From NCBI RefSeq assembly GCF_900107045.1, contig NZ_FNON01000003.1:434001-498000 (forward strand): a stretch of 64,000 bases of DNA, in the 5' to 3' direction. The position numbers and the translations under genes are program-made. This document shows, piece by piece, positions 1 through 8,700 of this stretch (position 1 is its first letter; the number at the start of each line of letters is the position of its first letter). The notes beneath the pieces were generated by a model, which made no database searches, was not told the DNA's origin, and worked only from the letters and a program-made list of their open reading frames with translations. Source of the DNA: Amycolatopsis xylanica (GTDB taxonomy: Bacteria > Actinomycetota > Actinomycetes > Mycobacteriales > Pseudonocardiaceae).

Positions 1-1
1 C

Positions 2-955
2 GACCTGCTGCTCGCCGCCAGGCTGCTCGACCGCGCGGACGCCCCGGAGACGGACCGGCTGCGGCAGTGGGGCTTCCACGATCTGCTGTTCCACGCGCGC
101 AGCCGCTCCGGCCGTCACGACGAGGAGTTCGGCGCGACATTCCGGTTCACCGGCGAGATCGAGCACGAGTCGCCGATCCGTGAATTGCCGGCCGGCGAGA
201 TCGTCGTATTGCCGGTGCCCGATTTCGACGAGGTGCGCGCCCGTGATCCCCGGCTGACCGAAGTGCTGGAACTGCGGCAGTCGGTGCGCACTCCGGGCGA
301 ACGGCCGCTCAAACTCCGCCAATTGGCCGAGTTGCTTTACCGCGTGCAGCGCATCCGTTCGATCTACGGGCCGGTTCCCGAACAGCAAATGCCGTATCAA
401 GGTGTCGACCGCCCTTATCCGGCGGGCGGCGGAGCCGGTGAACTCGACCTCTGGCTGACCATCCGGCGCTGCGCCGGGCTCAAGCCGGGAATGTACTTCT
501 ACGACCCGGCGGGCCATCGGCTCGTGCTGGTCAACGACTCCACTTCGGACATCGACGCCATGCTCGGCGTCGCTTCCATTTCGGCGGGGAACGCGCTCGC
601 GCCCGACGTGCTGGTGACCATCACCTCGCGGTTCCAGCGGCTCGGCTGGAAGTACAGCGGCATCCCGTACGCCACCACGCTCAAGCACGTCGGCGTGCTC
701 TACCAGACGTTGTACCTGGTGAGCACCGCGATGGGGCTCGCGCCGTGCGGGCTGGGCGTCGGCGACGCGGAGCTGTCCGCGCGCTGTTTCGGCCTCGACT
801 GGGAACGCGAGAGCAGCGTCGGCGACTTCATGATCAGCTCGGCCCCCACTGGTCTGGACCGGGCCCGTCACACCACAGAGGACCTGCCTGGCTGGCAGGC
901 GCACAACGGTGTCGACTGGCGTGCGCGGGCGGCGGCCGAGTCCGACGAGGACTGA
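2..955 (+). CDS. SagB-type (ThcOx/McbC-like) dehydrogenase, 5'-truncated
   Basis: The reading frame is open from the window edge to TGA at 953-955, giving 317 visible residues; the true start lies upstream. The protein matches the nitroreductase-fold SagB/ThcOx family, FMN enzymes that oxidise azolines to azoles in RiPP pathways. Visible family marks are an N-terminal WGFHDLLFHARSR segment, ELRQSVR before the core domain, RPYPAGGGAGELDLW, GLKPGMYFYDP and the C-terminal ATAMGLAPCGLG-like helix region. No cyclodehydratase or precursor is visible because the cluster would lie upstream. The next genes are a two-component system on the same strand. Family assignment is firm; a RiPP role is inference, since some SagB-like proteins are stand-alone. 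Confidence 0.85.
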   Translation, partial: DLLLAARLLDRADAPETDRLRQWGFHDLLFHARSRSGRHDEEFGATFRFTGEIEHESPIRELPAGEIVVLPVPDFDEVRARDPRLTEVLELRQSVRTPGERPLKLRQLAELLYRVQRIRSIYGPVPEQQMPYQGVDRPYPAGGGAGELDLWLTIRRCAGLKPGMYFYDPAGHRLVLVNDSTSDIDAMLGVASISAGNALAPDVLVTITSRFQRLGWKYSGIPYATTLKHVGVLYQTLYLVSTAMGLAPCGLGVGDAELSARCFGLDWERESSVGDFMISSAPTGLDRARHTTEDLPGWQAHNGVDWRARAAAESDED

Positions 956-1259
956 ACATGGCCGGTCATTCCCCCACCATCGGCGCTATTAGTCGACGCC
1001 TGATATCAACGGGAAGTATTCGTTCAATTCCGTAGCGCGACAGCCGATTGCACTGCGTTCAACAACAAGGCATCACGCTGGGGAGTTATTCAACGACTGG
1101 CCGTTCGATGACGGCAAAAAGGCCCGCACCCAGATAAGTTAATTTTCGGGTTGCGCGCAGTAAAAATGCGCGAAGTCGAGACCAAACGGAGCAGCATGAT
1201 GGCGCTGCTCCGATGTTAACGTTTAGCAACCGCGGCCAGGACATGAGAGGCAGCCGGAG
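956..1259. other. 304-bp intergenic leader with lower GC
   Basis: No convincing gene. The stretch is noticeably richer in A and T than the flanking coding DNA, for example around 1135-1170 and 1212-1230. A short inverted repeat, CGCGCA (1154-1159) and TGCGCG (1167-1172), surrounds an A-rich 7-nt loop. Three similar words, GTTCAAT, GTTCAAC and ATTCAAC, occur near 1022, 1058 and 1088. It probably carries the promoter of the downstream small ORF and two-component genes, but I cannot fix a transcription start. Confidence 0.4.
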
Positions 1260-1337
1260 ATGACCATCACGAAGATCCTGGCTCGAGATGCCGCGCTCAT
1301 CGGACCCCACACGCTCCGGACGGAGTGGCGGAGATGA
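1260..1337 (+). CDS. 25-aa small ORF translationally coupled to the histidine kinase
   Basis: ATG at 1260 opens a 25-codon frame (MTITKILARD... ending ...LRTEWRR) whose TGA at 1335-1337 overlaps the kinase ATG at 1334 as ATGA. The frame is closed upstream by TAG at 1224-1226. GAGAGG at 1245-1250 lies 9 nt before the ATG, and a second GGAG abuts it. The peptide is basic at the C-terminus and has a hydrophobic patch but no signal peptide. It could be a coupling leader that sets kinase translation, a signalling peptide, or an accidental ORF. I do not recognise a family. Confidence 0.4.
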   Translation: MTITKILARDAALIGPHTLRTEWRR

Positions 1338-2548
1338 AGGCCGCGGGCTCGCTACTGGGGAGAACGAGAGCCTGGCTGATCCGCAGCCTGCGTCCCGGCG
1401 CCGGCGGGACCGGGCACGTCGTCGGCGTGCTCGCGCTGCTGGGCCTGGCCACGTACATGTTCCTGATCGCGACCTTCCCGCTGAGCCTGATCGCCGAGAC
1501 CCAGGGCCTGCGCCAGGTTTTCGCGATCATCGGGTTCGTGCTGTGGATCGGCACGTACATCTACTGCACCATCGCGATCCTGCGCGGCAACCGGCGCAAG
1601 CGGACCATCCAGGTGCTCGCGCTCAGCGGGCTCGGCTGGTCGCTGCTGCTGTTCGGCGTGTTCGGGATGAACTGGGCGGCGCCGCCCGCGCTGAGCTTCT
1701 CGATCATGTTGCTGTGCCTGTCCGGCAAGGCGCGCGGGTTCGCCACGCTCGCCTGTTTCGCGCTCTATATTCCGATCACCGCGAATGTGTTCCACGGGGA
1801 CGATATTCGCCGGGTGCTCGAAGAGTTCGCGTTGTCCACGTTGATCTTCTATTCGATTCCGCGGCTGGTCACGTTCGCGCGGGAGCTGGAGGACACCAGG
1901 GCCGAGCTCGCCGGCGTCGCGGTCAGCGAGCAGCGGCTGCGCTGGGCCCGTGACCTGCACGACACGCTCGGCCACGGATTGTCGGTGGTGCTGCTCAAAC
2001 TCGAGCTGGTCGAACGACTGTCCGAACGCGACCCGCGGCGCGCGGTCGAGGAGCTGCGCGAGGCACGCTCGCTGCTGCGTGACTCGATCGGCGAGATGCA
2101 GACGGTCGTCGCGGGCATGCGGGACACCTCGCTCGCGGGCGAGGTCGCCAGCGCGCGGACCATCCTCACTTCGGCCGGCGTGCAGACCGAGGTCAAGATC
2201 GCCGACCTCGACCTGAACAGCTCGACCTCGCAGGCGCTGGCCTGGATCGTCCGCGAGGGCGCGACGAATGTGTTGCGGCACAGCGACTCCACCCTCTGCG
2301 AGATCCGGCTCAAGGCCGAGGAGGGCAGGGCGGTGCTCGAACTGGCGAGCAACGGGCCGTCGATCATGACCAAGCGGACCCCGTCCGGCGGGCACGGGCT
2401 GCGCGGCATGCGGGAGCGGCTCGCGGACCTCAACGGCGAGCTGCAGGCGTCCGGGCAGACCGGCGGCGGTTTCCTGCTGCGCGCGCAGGTCCCGCTCTCC
2501 GGCTCCGGCAAGCCGTCCGGGATCCGGCGCATGACCGCGGCGACGTAG
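1334..2548 (+). CDS. DesK/NarX-like sensor histidine kinase
   Basis: A 404-aa membrane histidine kinase. The N-terminal ~190 residues are several hydrophobic helices without a large extracellular domain, so it probably senses something in or near the membrane. The HisKA_3 dimerisation motif RDLHDTLGHGLS places the phospho-accepting His near residue 209. The N-box EGATNVLRHS (around 310) and G-box GHGLRGMRERL (around 352) form the HATPase domain. A GTG at 1325 is also in frame, but ATG 1334 has GGAG at 1322-1325 eight nt upstream and is coupled to the small ORF, so I prefer it. The response regulator follows after a 13-bp gap, forming an operon. The signal and target genes are unknown. Confidence 0.88.
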   Translation: MKAAGSLLGRTRAWLIRSLRPGAGGTGHVVGVLALLGLATYMFLIATFPLSLIAETQGLRQVFAIIGFVLWIGTYIYCTIAILRGNRRKRTIQVLALSGLGWSLLLFGVFGMNWAAPPALSFSIMLLCLSGKARGFATLACFALYIPITANVFHGDDIRRVLEEFALSTLIFYSIPRLVTFARELEDTRAELAGVAVSEQRLRWARDLHDTLGHGLSVVLLKLELVERLSERDPRRAVEELREARSLLRDSIGEMQTVVAGMRDTSLAGEVASARTILTSAGVQTEVKIADLDLNSSTSQALAWIVREGATNVLRHSDSTLCEIRLKAEEGRAVLELASNGPSIMTKRTPSGGHGLRGMRERLADLNGELQASGQTGGGFLLRAQVPLSGSGKPSGIRRMTAAT

Positions 2549-2561
2549 AAGGAAACAACGT

Positions 2562-3176
2562 ATGAAGGCAGAACAGGTCCGCGTCTTCCTGGCCGAAGAC
2601 CAGGTGATGGTGCGCTCGGCGCTGGTGTCCCTGATCGAACTCGAGCCAGACCTGTGCGTGGTCGGCGTCGCGGGCCGCGGCGACCAGGCGGTCGAGCGGA
2701 TCGCCGAGCTGCGGCCCGACGTCGCGGTGCTCGACATCGACATGCCGGGTCTGGACGGTCTCTCCGCCGCCGAGGCCGTCCGGACCCGGGTGCCGGGGTG
2801 CGCCGCGCTGATCCTCACCGCGCTGAGCAAACCCGGGATGCTGCAACGGGCTTTGCAGGCGGGCGCGAAGGGATACGTCGTCAAGCACGCGCCGGCCGAC
2901 GAGCTGCTGGCCGCGATCCGCGGGGTGGCCGCGGGCGAGCGCGTGTTCGACTCCGCGCTCGCCGTGGCGGCACTCGAGGAGGACGTGCCGGTGACCCAGC
3001 GGGAACTGGACGTCGTCCGGCTCGTCGCCGAGGGCGCTTCGGCCCGTGAGATCGCGGGCAGGCTGTTCCTGTCCGAGGGCACGGTCCGCAACTACACGTC
3101 GAACATGATCAACAAGTGCGGCGCGCGGAACAGGGTCGACCTGGTCCGCATCGCCTTCGACCGCGGCTGGCTGTGA
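2562..3176 (+). CDS. NarL/FixJ-family response regulator
   Basis: 204-aa cytoplasmic DNA-binding regulator, cognate to the kinase just upstream. The receiver domain (about 5-125) has the acidic pair E12-D13, the phospho-acceptor D58 in VLDIDMPG, a TAL switch residue and the conserved Lys in VVKHAP. The C-terminal LuxR-type HTH (about 143-204) contains TQRELDVVRLVAEGASAREIA and LSEGTVRNYTSN. The ATG at 2562 follows GAAGGAAAC. Its stop is only 3 bp from the convergent stop of the muramidase gene. The linker is short, typical of DesR-like regulators. Targets are not visible; the upstream SagB region is one candidate. Confidence 0.9.
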   Translation: MKAEQVRVFLAEDQVMVRSALVSLIELEPDLCVVGVAGRGDQAVERIAELRPDVAVLDIDMPGLDGLSAAEAVRTRVPGCAALILTALSKPGMLQRALQAGAKGYVVKHAPADELLAAIRGVAAGERVFDSALAVAALEEDVPVTQRELDVVRLVAEGASAREIAGRLFLSEGTVRNYTSNMINKCGARNRVDLVRIAFDRGWL

Positions 3177-3179
3177 GCG

Positions 3180-4109
3180 TCAGCGCTTGCCGTAGATGAC
3201 GGCTGAGCTCGACGGGCCCTTGCAGTAGTACTCCCACGAGATGGACTCGCAGCCGTCCGGCACCTGCCACACCATGCGGGTGTCGGGGTCGATCGACGGG
3301 ATCTCGATCGGCGCCTGCTTGCCGTTGAAGAACACGATCGTGTCGGTCATCGGCTGGTAGCCAGCCGAGATCGCGAACCACACGTCGCCGACGACGGCCG
3401 AGATGGACCGGGTCTCGATCGTGCGGTGGTGGTACTGCTTCTCGTCGCTGGGCGCGTATTCGTGGTCCTGAGGGCCTGCCATGTCGTCATCCTCTTCGAT
3501 CGGTTCGGTGAGAAAGTGGTTGTCGCTGAAGGACTCCGTGAGATCGACGCTCTTCGCGGCGATCCCGGGCACGTGCCCGCCGTCGGTGTACTGATGCAGG
3601 TCGTACCGGCCGGCGTCGGCGTGCGGCCGGGCGCCGTAGCGCGCGATCCAGATGACCAGTCCCGGCACGCCCCACTGGTCCGGCCGCAGGTGCCTGGCCA
3701 GGTCGTCGTTGAGGTACACCCCGGGCCGGAACCCCAGTTCCCGCACCCGCTCGCAGAACCGCGTGGCGAAGGCCTTCTTCTCCGCCATCGGGATCCGCGG
3801 CACGTCCGGGTCCGGGTGGTCCTCGAGATCGAGCATCGGCGCCAGCCCGGTCGCACCGAGCCGCCGCACCTCCCCGACGAGGACCTCCGCCTGCCGCTCC
3901 GGGCCCGGCGAGGCCCGCACGAAGTGGTATCCCCCAACGGGTATCCCCGCCGATCGCGCACCGGCGACGAGCGCGTCACCAGGCCCGACCGGCGGGACGC
4001 CGCCGCCGTCGGTGAGCTTCACGTAGCACCACCCGACGCCGTGCGCCTTGACCGCCTGCCAGTCGGTGACGTCCTGGTACGCGCGGTATACGTCGATTCC
4101 CAACGCCAT
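3180..4109 (-). CDS. GH25-family muramidase with an extra C-terminal domain
   Basis: 309 aa. Residues 1-195 are a glycoside hydrolase 25 barrel (N,O-diacetylmuramidase): GIDVYRAYQDVTDW at the N-terminus, GWCYVKLTDGGG, GYHFVRAS and the catalytic strand PMLDLEDHP with D94 and E96. Residues ~205-309 are an uncharacterised domain with aromatic-rich segments (KQYHHRT, WEYYCKG) and are not a standard cell-wall-binding repeat. There is no signal peptide, so export would need holin-like or non-classical help, or the target is intracellular or phage-related. ATG 4109 follows an excellent GGGAGGAATC. GH25 enzymes are common in phages and actinomycete secretomes, and no other phage gene is adjacent. Confidence 0.8.
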   Translation of the reverse strand: MALGIDVYRAYQDVTDWQAVKAHGVGWCYVKLTDGGGVPPVGPGDALVAGARSAGIPVGGYHFVRASPGPERQAEVLVGEVRRLGATGLAPMLDLEDHPDPDVPRIPMAEKKAFATRFCERVRELGFRPGVYLNDDLARHLRPDQWGVPGLVIWIARYGARPHADAGRYDLHQYTDGGHVPGIAAKSVDLTESFSDNHFLTEPIEEDDDMAGPQDHEYAPSDEKQYHHRTIETRSISAVVGDVWFAISAGYQPMTDTIVFFNGKQAPIEIPSIDPDTRMVWQVPDGCESISWEYYCKGPSSSAVIYGKR

Positions 4110-4279
4110 GATTCCTCCCGCCGACCAGCATGGTGCGCGCGGCCGTTAGCCGGAATGGTCGATGGTCCATACCTCCGTCCGCCCGATCGGGCACGGCCCG
4201 ATGGTGGGCGATTCACGGGAAAGGACCGCCGACGGGTGGCGTCGCACCGCCTGGCAAGCGGCTGATCGGAGTACTCTCA

Positions 4280-4307
4280 TTGACCCATGACGGCGAGCCC
4301 GTAGGGT
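4280..4307 (+). promoter_or_regulatory. sigma70-type promoter for the small membrane protein gene
   Basis: TTGACC (4280-4285), a 16-nt spacer and TAGGGT (4302-4307) form a housekeeping-type promoter 36 nt upstream of the ATG at 4344. It is read from sequence only. Confidence 0.45.
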
Positions 4308-4343
4308 ACTGACGACGGATCGTGACGAGGAGGTGGACGACCG

Positions 4344-4520
4344 ATGCGCAATCCCCTGCGCCTGCTCGTGCGCTTCGCCGACTGGTTCGAGATGCGCGGG
4401 GTCTACGTGCCCGGCGAGGAGTCACGCGCTGTAGACCCCTGGCGGGATTTCGGCTGGCTGATCGTGGCCTGGCTCTCCGGGTTGGCGATTTTCGTCCTGT
4501 TCTTCGCGTGGGCCGTCTGA
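4344..4520 (+). CDS. 58-aa single-span membrane protein
   Basis: Small ORF supported by AGGAGG at 4328-4333, 10 nt upstream of ATG 4344, and by the promoter above. The product has a basic amphipathic N-terminus (RNPLRLLVRFADWFEMRG), a short polar stretch and one C-terminal transmembrane helix (residues ~36-58, WLIVAWLSGLAIFVLFFAW). Orientation is probably N-in. I do not recognise a named family; codon use is typical of the neighbourhood. It could be a small regulator of a membrane complex. The next gene encodes a lipoprotein, 190 bp downstream. Confidence 0.65.
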   Translation: MRNPLRLLVRFADWFEMRGVYVPGEESRAVDPWRDFGWLIVAWLSGLAIFVLFFAWAV

Positions 4521-4710
4521 GTGGACACTCAGGTGACGACTGTCACCCCGGGTGCACCGCCGATCACGGATTGGCCACGGGTCAACACCAGGTCCGCTTC
4601 GACCGGCGCGCGGCGCTCGTGGAAACGCGCCGCGGCAGTCAAAGTAGTCACGTTCGGCGGCACCCGTAGGCCGTACGGATGACATCTACCCCGCGACTGG
4701 AGTAACCGCG

Positions 4711-5247
4711 ATGGCGCTCGCGCGCGCACCGAGGCTCTTGCCGGCAGTCTGCGCGCTACTCGCCGCAGTCGCCTGTGGTGTGCCCGTCCAGCAGCAGACC
4801 GGTTCGGCGGCCGAAGCCAGGCAAGCGGCCAGAGGCGAGGTCCGCCCGGTGAAGAAGGCGCAGGACTTCGGCAACGAGCACACCTTCGCCGACGGCCTGA
4901 GCATCCGCGTCTCGATGCCGAAGTCGTTCCAGCCCAGCAACAGCTCCTACCCCCGCTCCGGCCGCGCGGCCGCCTTCGACGTCGAACTCCGCAACGGCGG
5001 CACCGAGCCGTATCGGCTCTCCGGCCTGTCGGTCACCGCGAGCGCGTCCGGCGCACCCGCGAGCCCGCTCGTCGACGCGCTCCAGGGCTTCAACGGCATC
5101 TCCGACGCGGGCCGCGACATCGCCCCCGGCCGCGCGATCCACCTGAACATGGCCTTCGCCGTGCCCGAGAACCCGGTCGAGCTGTGGATGGTCCTGCGCC
5201 CCAGCGCGGGCAGCGCCGCCGCCGCGACGTATTGCGGATCCGCCTGA
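4711..5247 (+). CDS. Secreted lipoprotein, DUF4352-like
   Basis: 178 aa. A type II signal peptide ends at the lipobox LAAVAC with C22 as the predicted lipidated residue. After a Gln/Ala-rich linker, residues ~50-175 form a beta-rich domain with ADGLSIRVSMPKSF, AAFDVELRNGGTEPYRLSGLSV and a DIAPGR-type turn, resembling DUF4352/immunoglobulin-like extracellular domains of actinobacterial lipoproteins. GGAG lies 8 nt before ATG 4711. Function is unknown; it is membrane-anchored outside the cell. bcp follows after 14 bp but has its own promoter. Confidence 0.7.
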   Translation: MALARAPRLLPAVCALLAAVACGVPVQQQTGSAAEARQAARGEVRPVKKAQDFGNEHTFADGLSIRVSMPKSFQPSNSSYPRSGRAAAFDVELRNGGTEPYRLSGLSVTASASGAPASPLVDALQGFNGISDAGRDIAPGRAIHLNMAFAVPENPVELWMVLRPSAGSAAAATYCGSA

Positions 5248-5248
5248 C

Positions 5249-5254
5249 TAGTCT
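5249..5254 (+). promoter_or_regulatory. -10 element for leaderless bcp mRNA
   Basis: TAGTCT ends 7 nt before ATG 5262 and there is no purine-rich RBS, so transcription probably starts at the A of the start codon. Confidence 0.5.
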
Positions 5255-5261
5255 TTACCCC

Positions 5262-5732
5262 ATGACTGAGCAGCGTCTTTCCCCCGGCGACCCCGCCCCG
5301 GACTTCACACTCTCGGACAGCGAAGGCACCAAGGTCTCGCTGTCGGACTTCCGCGGCCAGTCCGTCGTCGTGTACTTCTACCCGGCCGCGGGCACGCCCG
5401 GCTGCACCAAGCAGGCCTGCGACTTCCGCGACAACCTGGCGGAGCTGAACGACGCCGGCTACCAGATCCTCGGCATCTCCCCCGACAAGCCGGAGAAGCT
5501 GGCCAAGTTCGTCGCGAACGAGCAGCTGACGTTCCCGCTGCTCGCCGACCCCGACAAGACGGTCCTCACCGAGTGGGGCGCCTTCGGCGAGAAGAAGAAC
5601 TACGGCCGGATCGTCCAGGGCGTCATCCGCTCGACGTTCATCGTCGACCCCGAAGGCAAGATCTCAAAGGCGCTGTACAACGTCCGCGCCACCGGCCACG
5701 TCGCCAAGCTCATCAAGGATCTCAACATCTGA
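5262..5732 (+). CDS. bcp: Thioredoxin-dependent peroxiredoxin, Bcp/PrxQ type
   Basis: 156 aa. Reduces H2O2 and organic hydroperoxides in the cytoplasm using thioredoxin. The peroxidatic motif PAAGTPGCTKQAC gives C48 as the peroxidatic and C53 as the resolving cysteine, the atypical 2-Cys PrxQ spacing of five residues. PDFTLSDSEG and RSTFIVDPEG are standard family segments. The frame is open further upstream to 5184, but ATG 5262 gives the normal family length and has TAGTCT 7 nt upstream, as expected for a leaderless transcript. The stop directly precedes the NLR region. Confidence 0.93.
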   Translation: MTEQRLSPGDPAPDFTLSDSEGTKVSLSDFRGQSVVVYFYPAAGTPGCTKQACDFRDNLAELNDAGYQILGISPDKPEKLAKFVANEQLTFPLLADPDKTVLTEWGAFGEKKNYGRIVQGVIRSTFIVDPEGKISKALYNVRATGHVAKLIKDLNI

Positions 5733-5798
5733 GTGCTTGTCCCCGCACTCGGTTCCGCCCAGAATGGTCGGCTCGGAACCGAGTGCTGGGGAGGCACA

Positions 5799-8700
5799 GT
5801 GGCCGGGTTGGAAGCGTCCGCGCTGAAGCTGGGCGGCACCATCGCCTCGCACGCCTTCAAGTCCTGGCTGCGGCGTCGTAAGGACAAGGACGAGCGCACA
5901 GCCGACCTGGCCACGCTCGCGGCAGACGAGGTTTCGAGCCCGCTCGAGCGCCAGAAGCTCGAGAACCTGATCGCCACCGTCGGCACCCAGGTCGCCGAGC
6001 AGCTGACGCCGGTGCTCACCACGCGCTTCCCCGAACTCCCCCGCAACGAGATCACCGCGGCGTTCCTGGCGTTGGAAGACACGCTCGGGCAGATCGACCT
6101 GTCGGACACCGCGCTGCTGGCCGACGACGCCGACCCCGAACGCCTCGCCCGGCGCGTGCGCGAGCAGTTCCCGGGCCGCCCGGTGGGGTTGTCCGAGCGC
6201 GCTGGTTCGCTCTACGAACTGGCGCTCGACCAGTCGTGCCGCCACCTGGTCCTGGTCGTCCGGCACCTGCCGTCGTTCCAGCCGAGGGCACTCTCCGAGG
6301 TGCTGGGACGCCTGTCCCGCCAATCGGACCAGCTCGACGAAGTACTCGCCCGGCTGCCCAGCACGCCGTTCCGGGTGCTGGGCCGAGACGTCGACGCGGC
6401 GTTCCGCGAGGACTACCTGAGCTTGCTGGCCCGCAAGCTCGACCACCTCGAACTGCTCGGCTTGACCATGGACGACCAGCCGAGGCTCCCGCTGACCGTC
6501 GCCTACCTCAGCCTGACCGTCTCCGACGGCAGCGCCACCCTGCGCGCCGAAGCCGCGATCGGCGCGGCCGACCGTACCTTGATCCGTGGCGAGGCCGGTT
6601 CGGGCAAGACAACGCTGGTCGACTGGCTCTCGGTCACCGCGGCGCGCGGCGCGTTCACCGGCGAGCTGGCCGCCTGGAACGGTTTCGTCCCGTTCCCGAT
6701 CCGCCTGCGCAGCTTCGCGACCGAGCCGTTGCCACGCCCCGACGACTTCCTCGCGCACATCGCACCGGGCCTGGCCGCGCAGATGCCACCGCTCTGGGCC
6801 ACCCGCATGCTCCTCAAGGGCACCGCGCTGGTGCTGGTCGACGGCGTCGACGAGGTCGACGCCTCGCGCCGGTACGACGTCAAAGCCTGGCTGCGGGACC
6901 TGAACCTCACCTTCCCCCAGGCGAAGTTCGTGATCACTTCCCGCACGGCCGCGGCGGACCGGCGCTGGCTACGCAAGGAGGGCTACGCCTCGGTCGTGCT
7001 CCAGCCCATGACGATCGTGGACATCAAGCTGCTGGTCGAGCGCTGGCATCTCGCGGCCGCCGCGGGCAAGTCGCCGCGGCCGAAGGTCGACCTCGCGGCC
7101 GCGGAGCGACGTCTGCTCGGCCAGCTCGAAAGCCGCGTCCATCTTCGCTCGCTCGCCGCGAGCCCACTGCTCTGCGCGGTGCTCTGCGCGCTCAACCTCG
7201 CCCATCGCGCGGAACTGCCCAGCGACCGGATGGACCTCTACCGCAAGGCATTGTCGATGCTGCTGCATCTGCGCGACACCGAACGCCGCGTCCCGGTGCT
7301 GCTCAGCGAAGCGCAGAAGACGAGCTTGCTCGGTGATCTGGCCTGGCGGCTCACCTTGGCCAACAAGGTCGAGTTCGATGTGGACAAGGTCCGCGAGCAC
7401 CTGGAACGGCGGCTGCGGAGCCTGCCGTACGTCGACAAGAGCGTCGACGAGGTGTTGAACGACCTGCTGGAACGGAGCGGGCTGTTGCGGCGCCCGGCCG
7501 CGAGCCAGGTGGATTTCGTGCACCGGACCTTCCAGGAGTTCCTGGCCGCGGGCGAAGCGACCGAGCAAAACCACATCGACACGCTCATCGGGCACGCGCA
7601 TCTGGACACCTGGCGCGAGACCGTGGTGCTCGCGGGCGGCCAGGCCAAGCAGCACCAGGCCGAAGAACTGCTGAACGGCATACTCGATCGCGCGAACACC
7701 GAACCGGATTACGCCCGGTACCTCCGGCTCGTCGCCGCGAGCTGCCTGGAAACGGTCCGCGATATCGCGCCGGAGACACTGGCCAGGGTCGAGCGGACGA
7801 TCACCGAACATCTGGTCCCGCCCCCGCATTTCCGTGCGGCCTCGTCGCTCGTGTCGCTGGGATCCCGGCTGCTGCGGTATCTCCCGGAGTCGGTGGAGGC
7901 ACTGCCGGAGGAGTCGGCGGCGGCCACCGTCCGGGCTGCTTCTCTCACCACGAGCGACGACGCGCTGCCGCTGCTTCGCCGCTACGCGAAGGATTCGCGC
8001 GCACAGGTGCAAACCCAGCTCGAAAAGGCCTGGCAATTCTTCGATCCCGACCGGTTCGCGACCGAGGTGATGGCGGATTCCCCACTGCAGGAAGGATCGT
8101 TCATCATCACCACGAGCAGGCTGTTGCCCTATCTCAGGCACTTGCGGCACCTGACCGGATTGGGCATCACCCTTTCCGGCACCGAGCGGCATCAAGACCT
8201 CGGGGTACTGGCCGGCGCCCCCGCTCTGTTCATGACCAGGCTCAAGTTCGACGAGCGGACCGAAATCGACCTCACGCCGCTGACCGAACATCCTCGCCTC
8301 AGGATGATTTCACTGCACAACGCGGCCAGGTACACCGAGGTGGCGGCACTGACCGGCCTGGATCAGCTTTCCAATCTGAGATTGGACCGCGTGACACCTT
8401 GGACGCGTCCCGACGTGCTCGGTGATTTGACCGGCCTCAGCCGGTTGTCGCTCAACATGATCGGCAGGCTCGACTTTCTCTCACGCCTGCCGAACCTGAA
8501 GCATCTGTTCCTCAGTGAAGCCGGCCCCATGGCACTGCGGAAAAGGTCCCCGCTCGAAAACGTCGAGGAGTTCACGCTCGAGAACCCGGCGGGCCGGATG
8601 GCCGTCGCACAGGAAACCGCCGCGGCATTCCCGGCGGTGACGGACTTGCGCTTCAGAGGCGCGACTCTCGATACCTTGCGGCCGCTGGCCGGACTTCCGC

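Noticed and set aside
1352..3091. 579-codon open frame antisense to the histidine kinase and response regulator genes
   Set aside because: Residues are Arg/Ala/Pro-rich with no family motifs; the overlapping kinase and regulator carry every expected motif. It is a high-GC antisense shadow.
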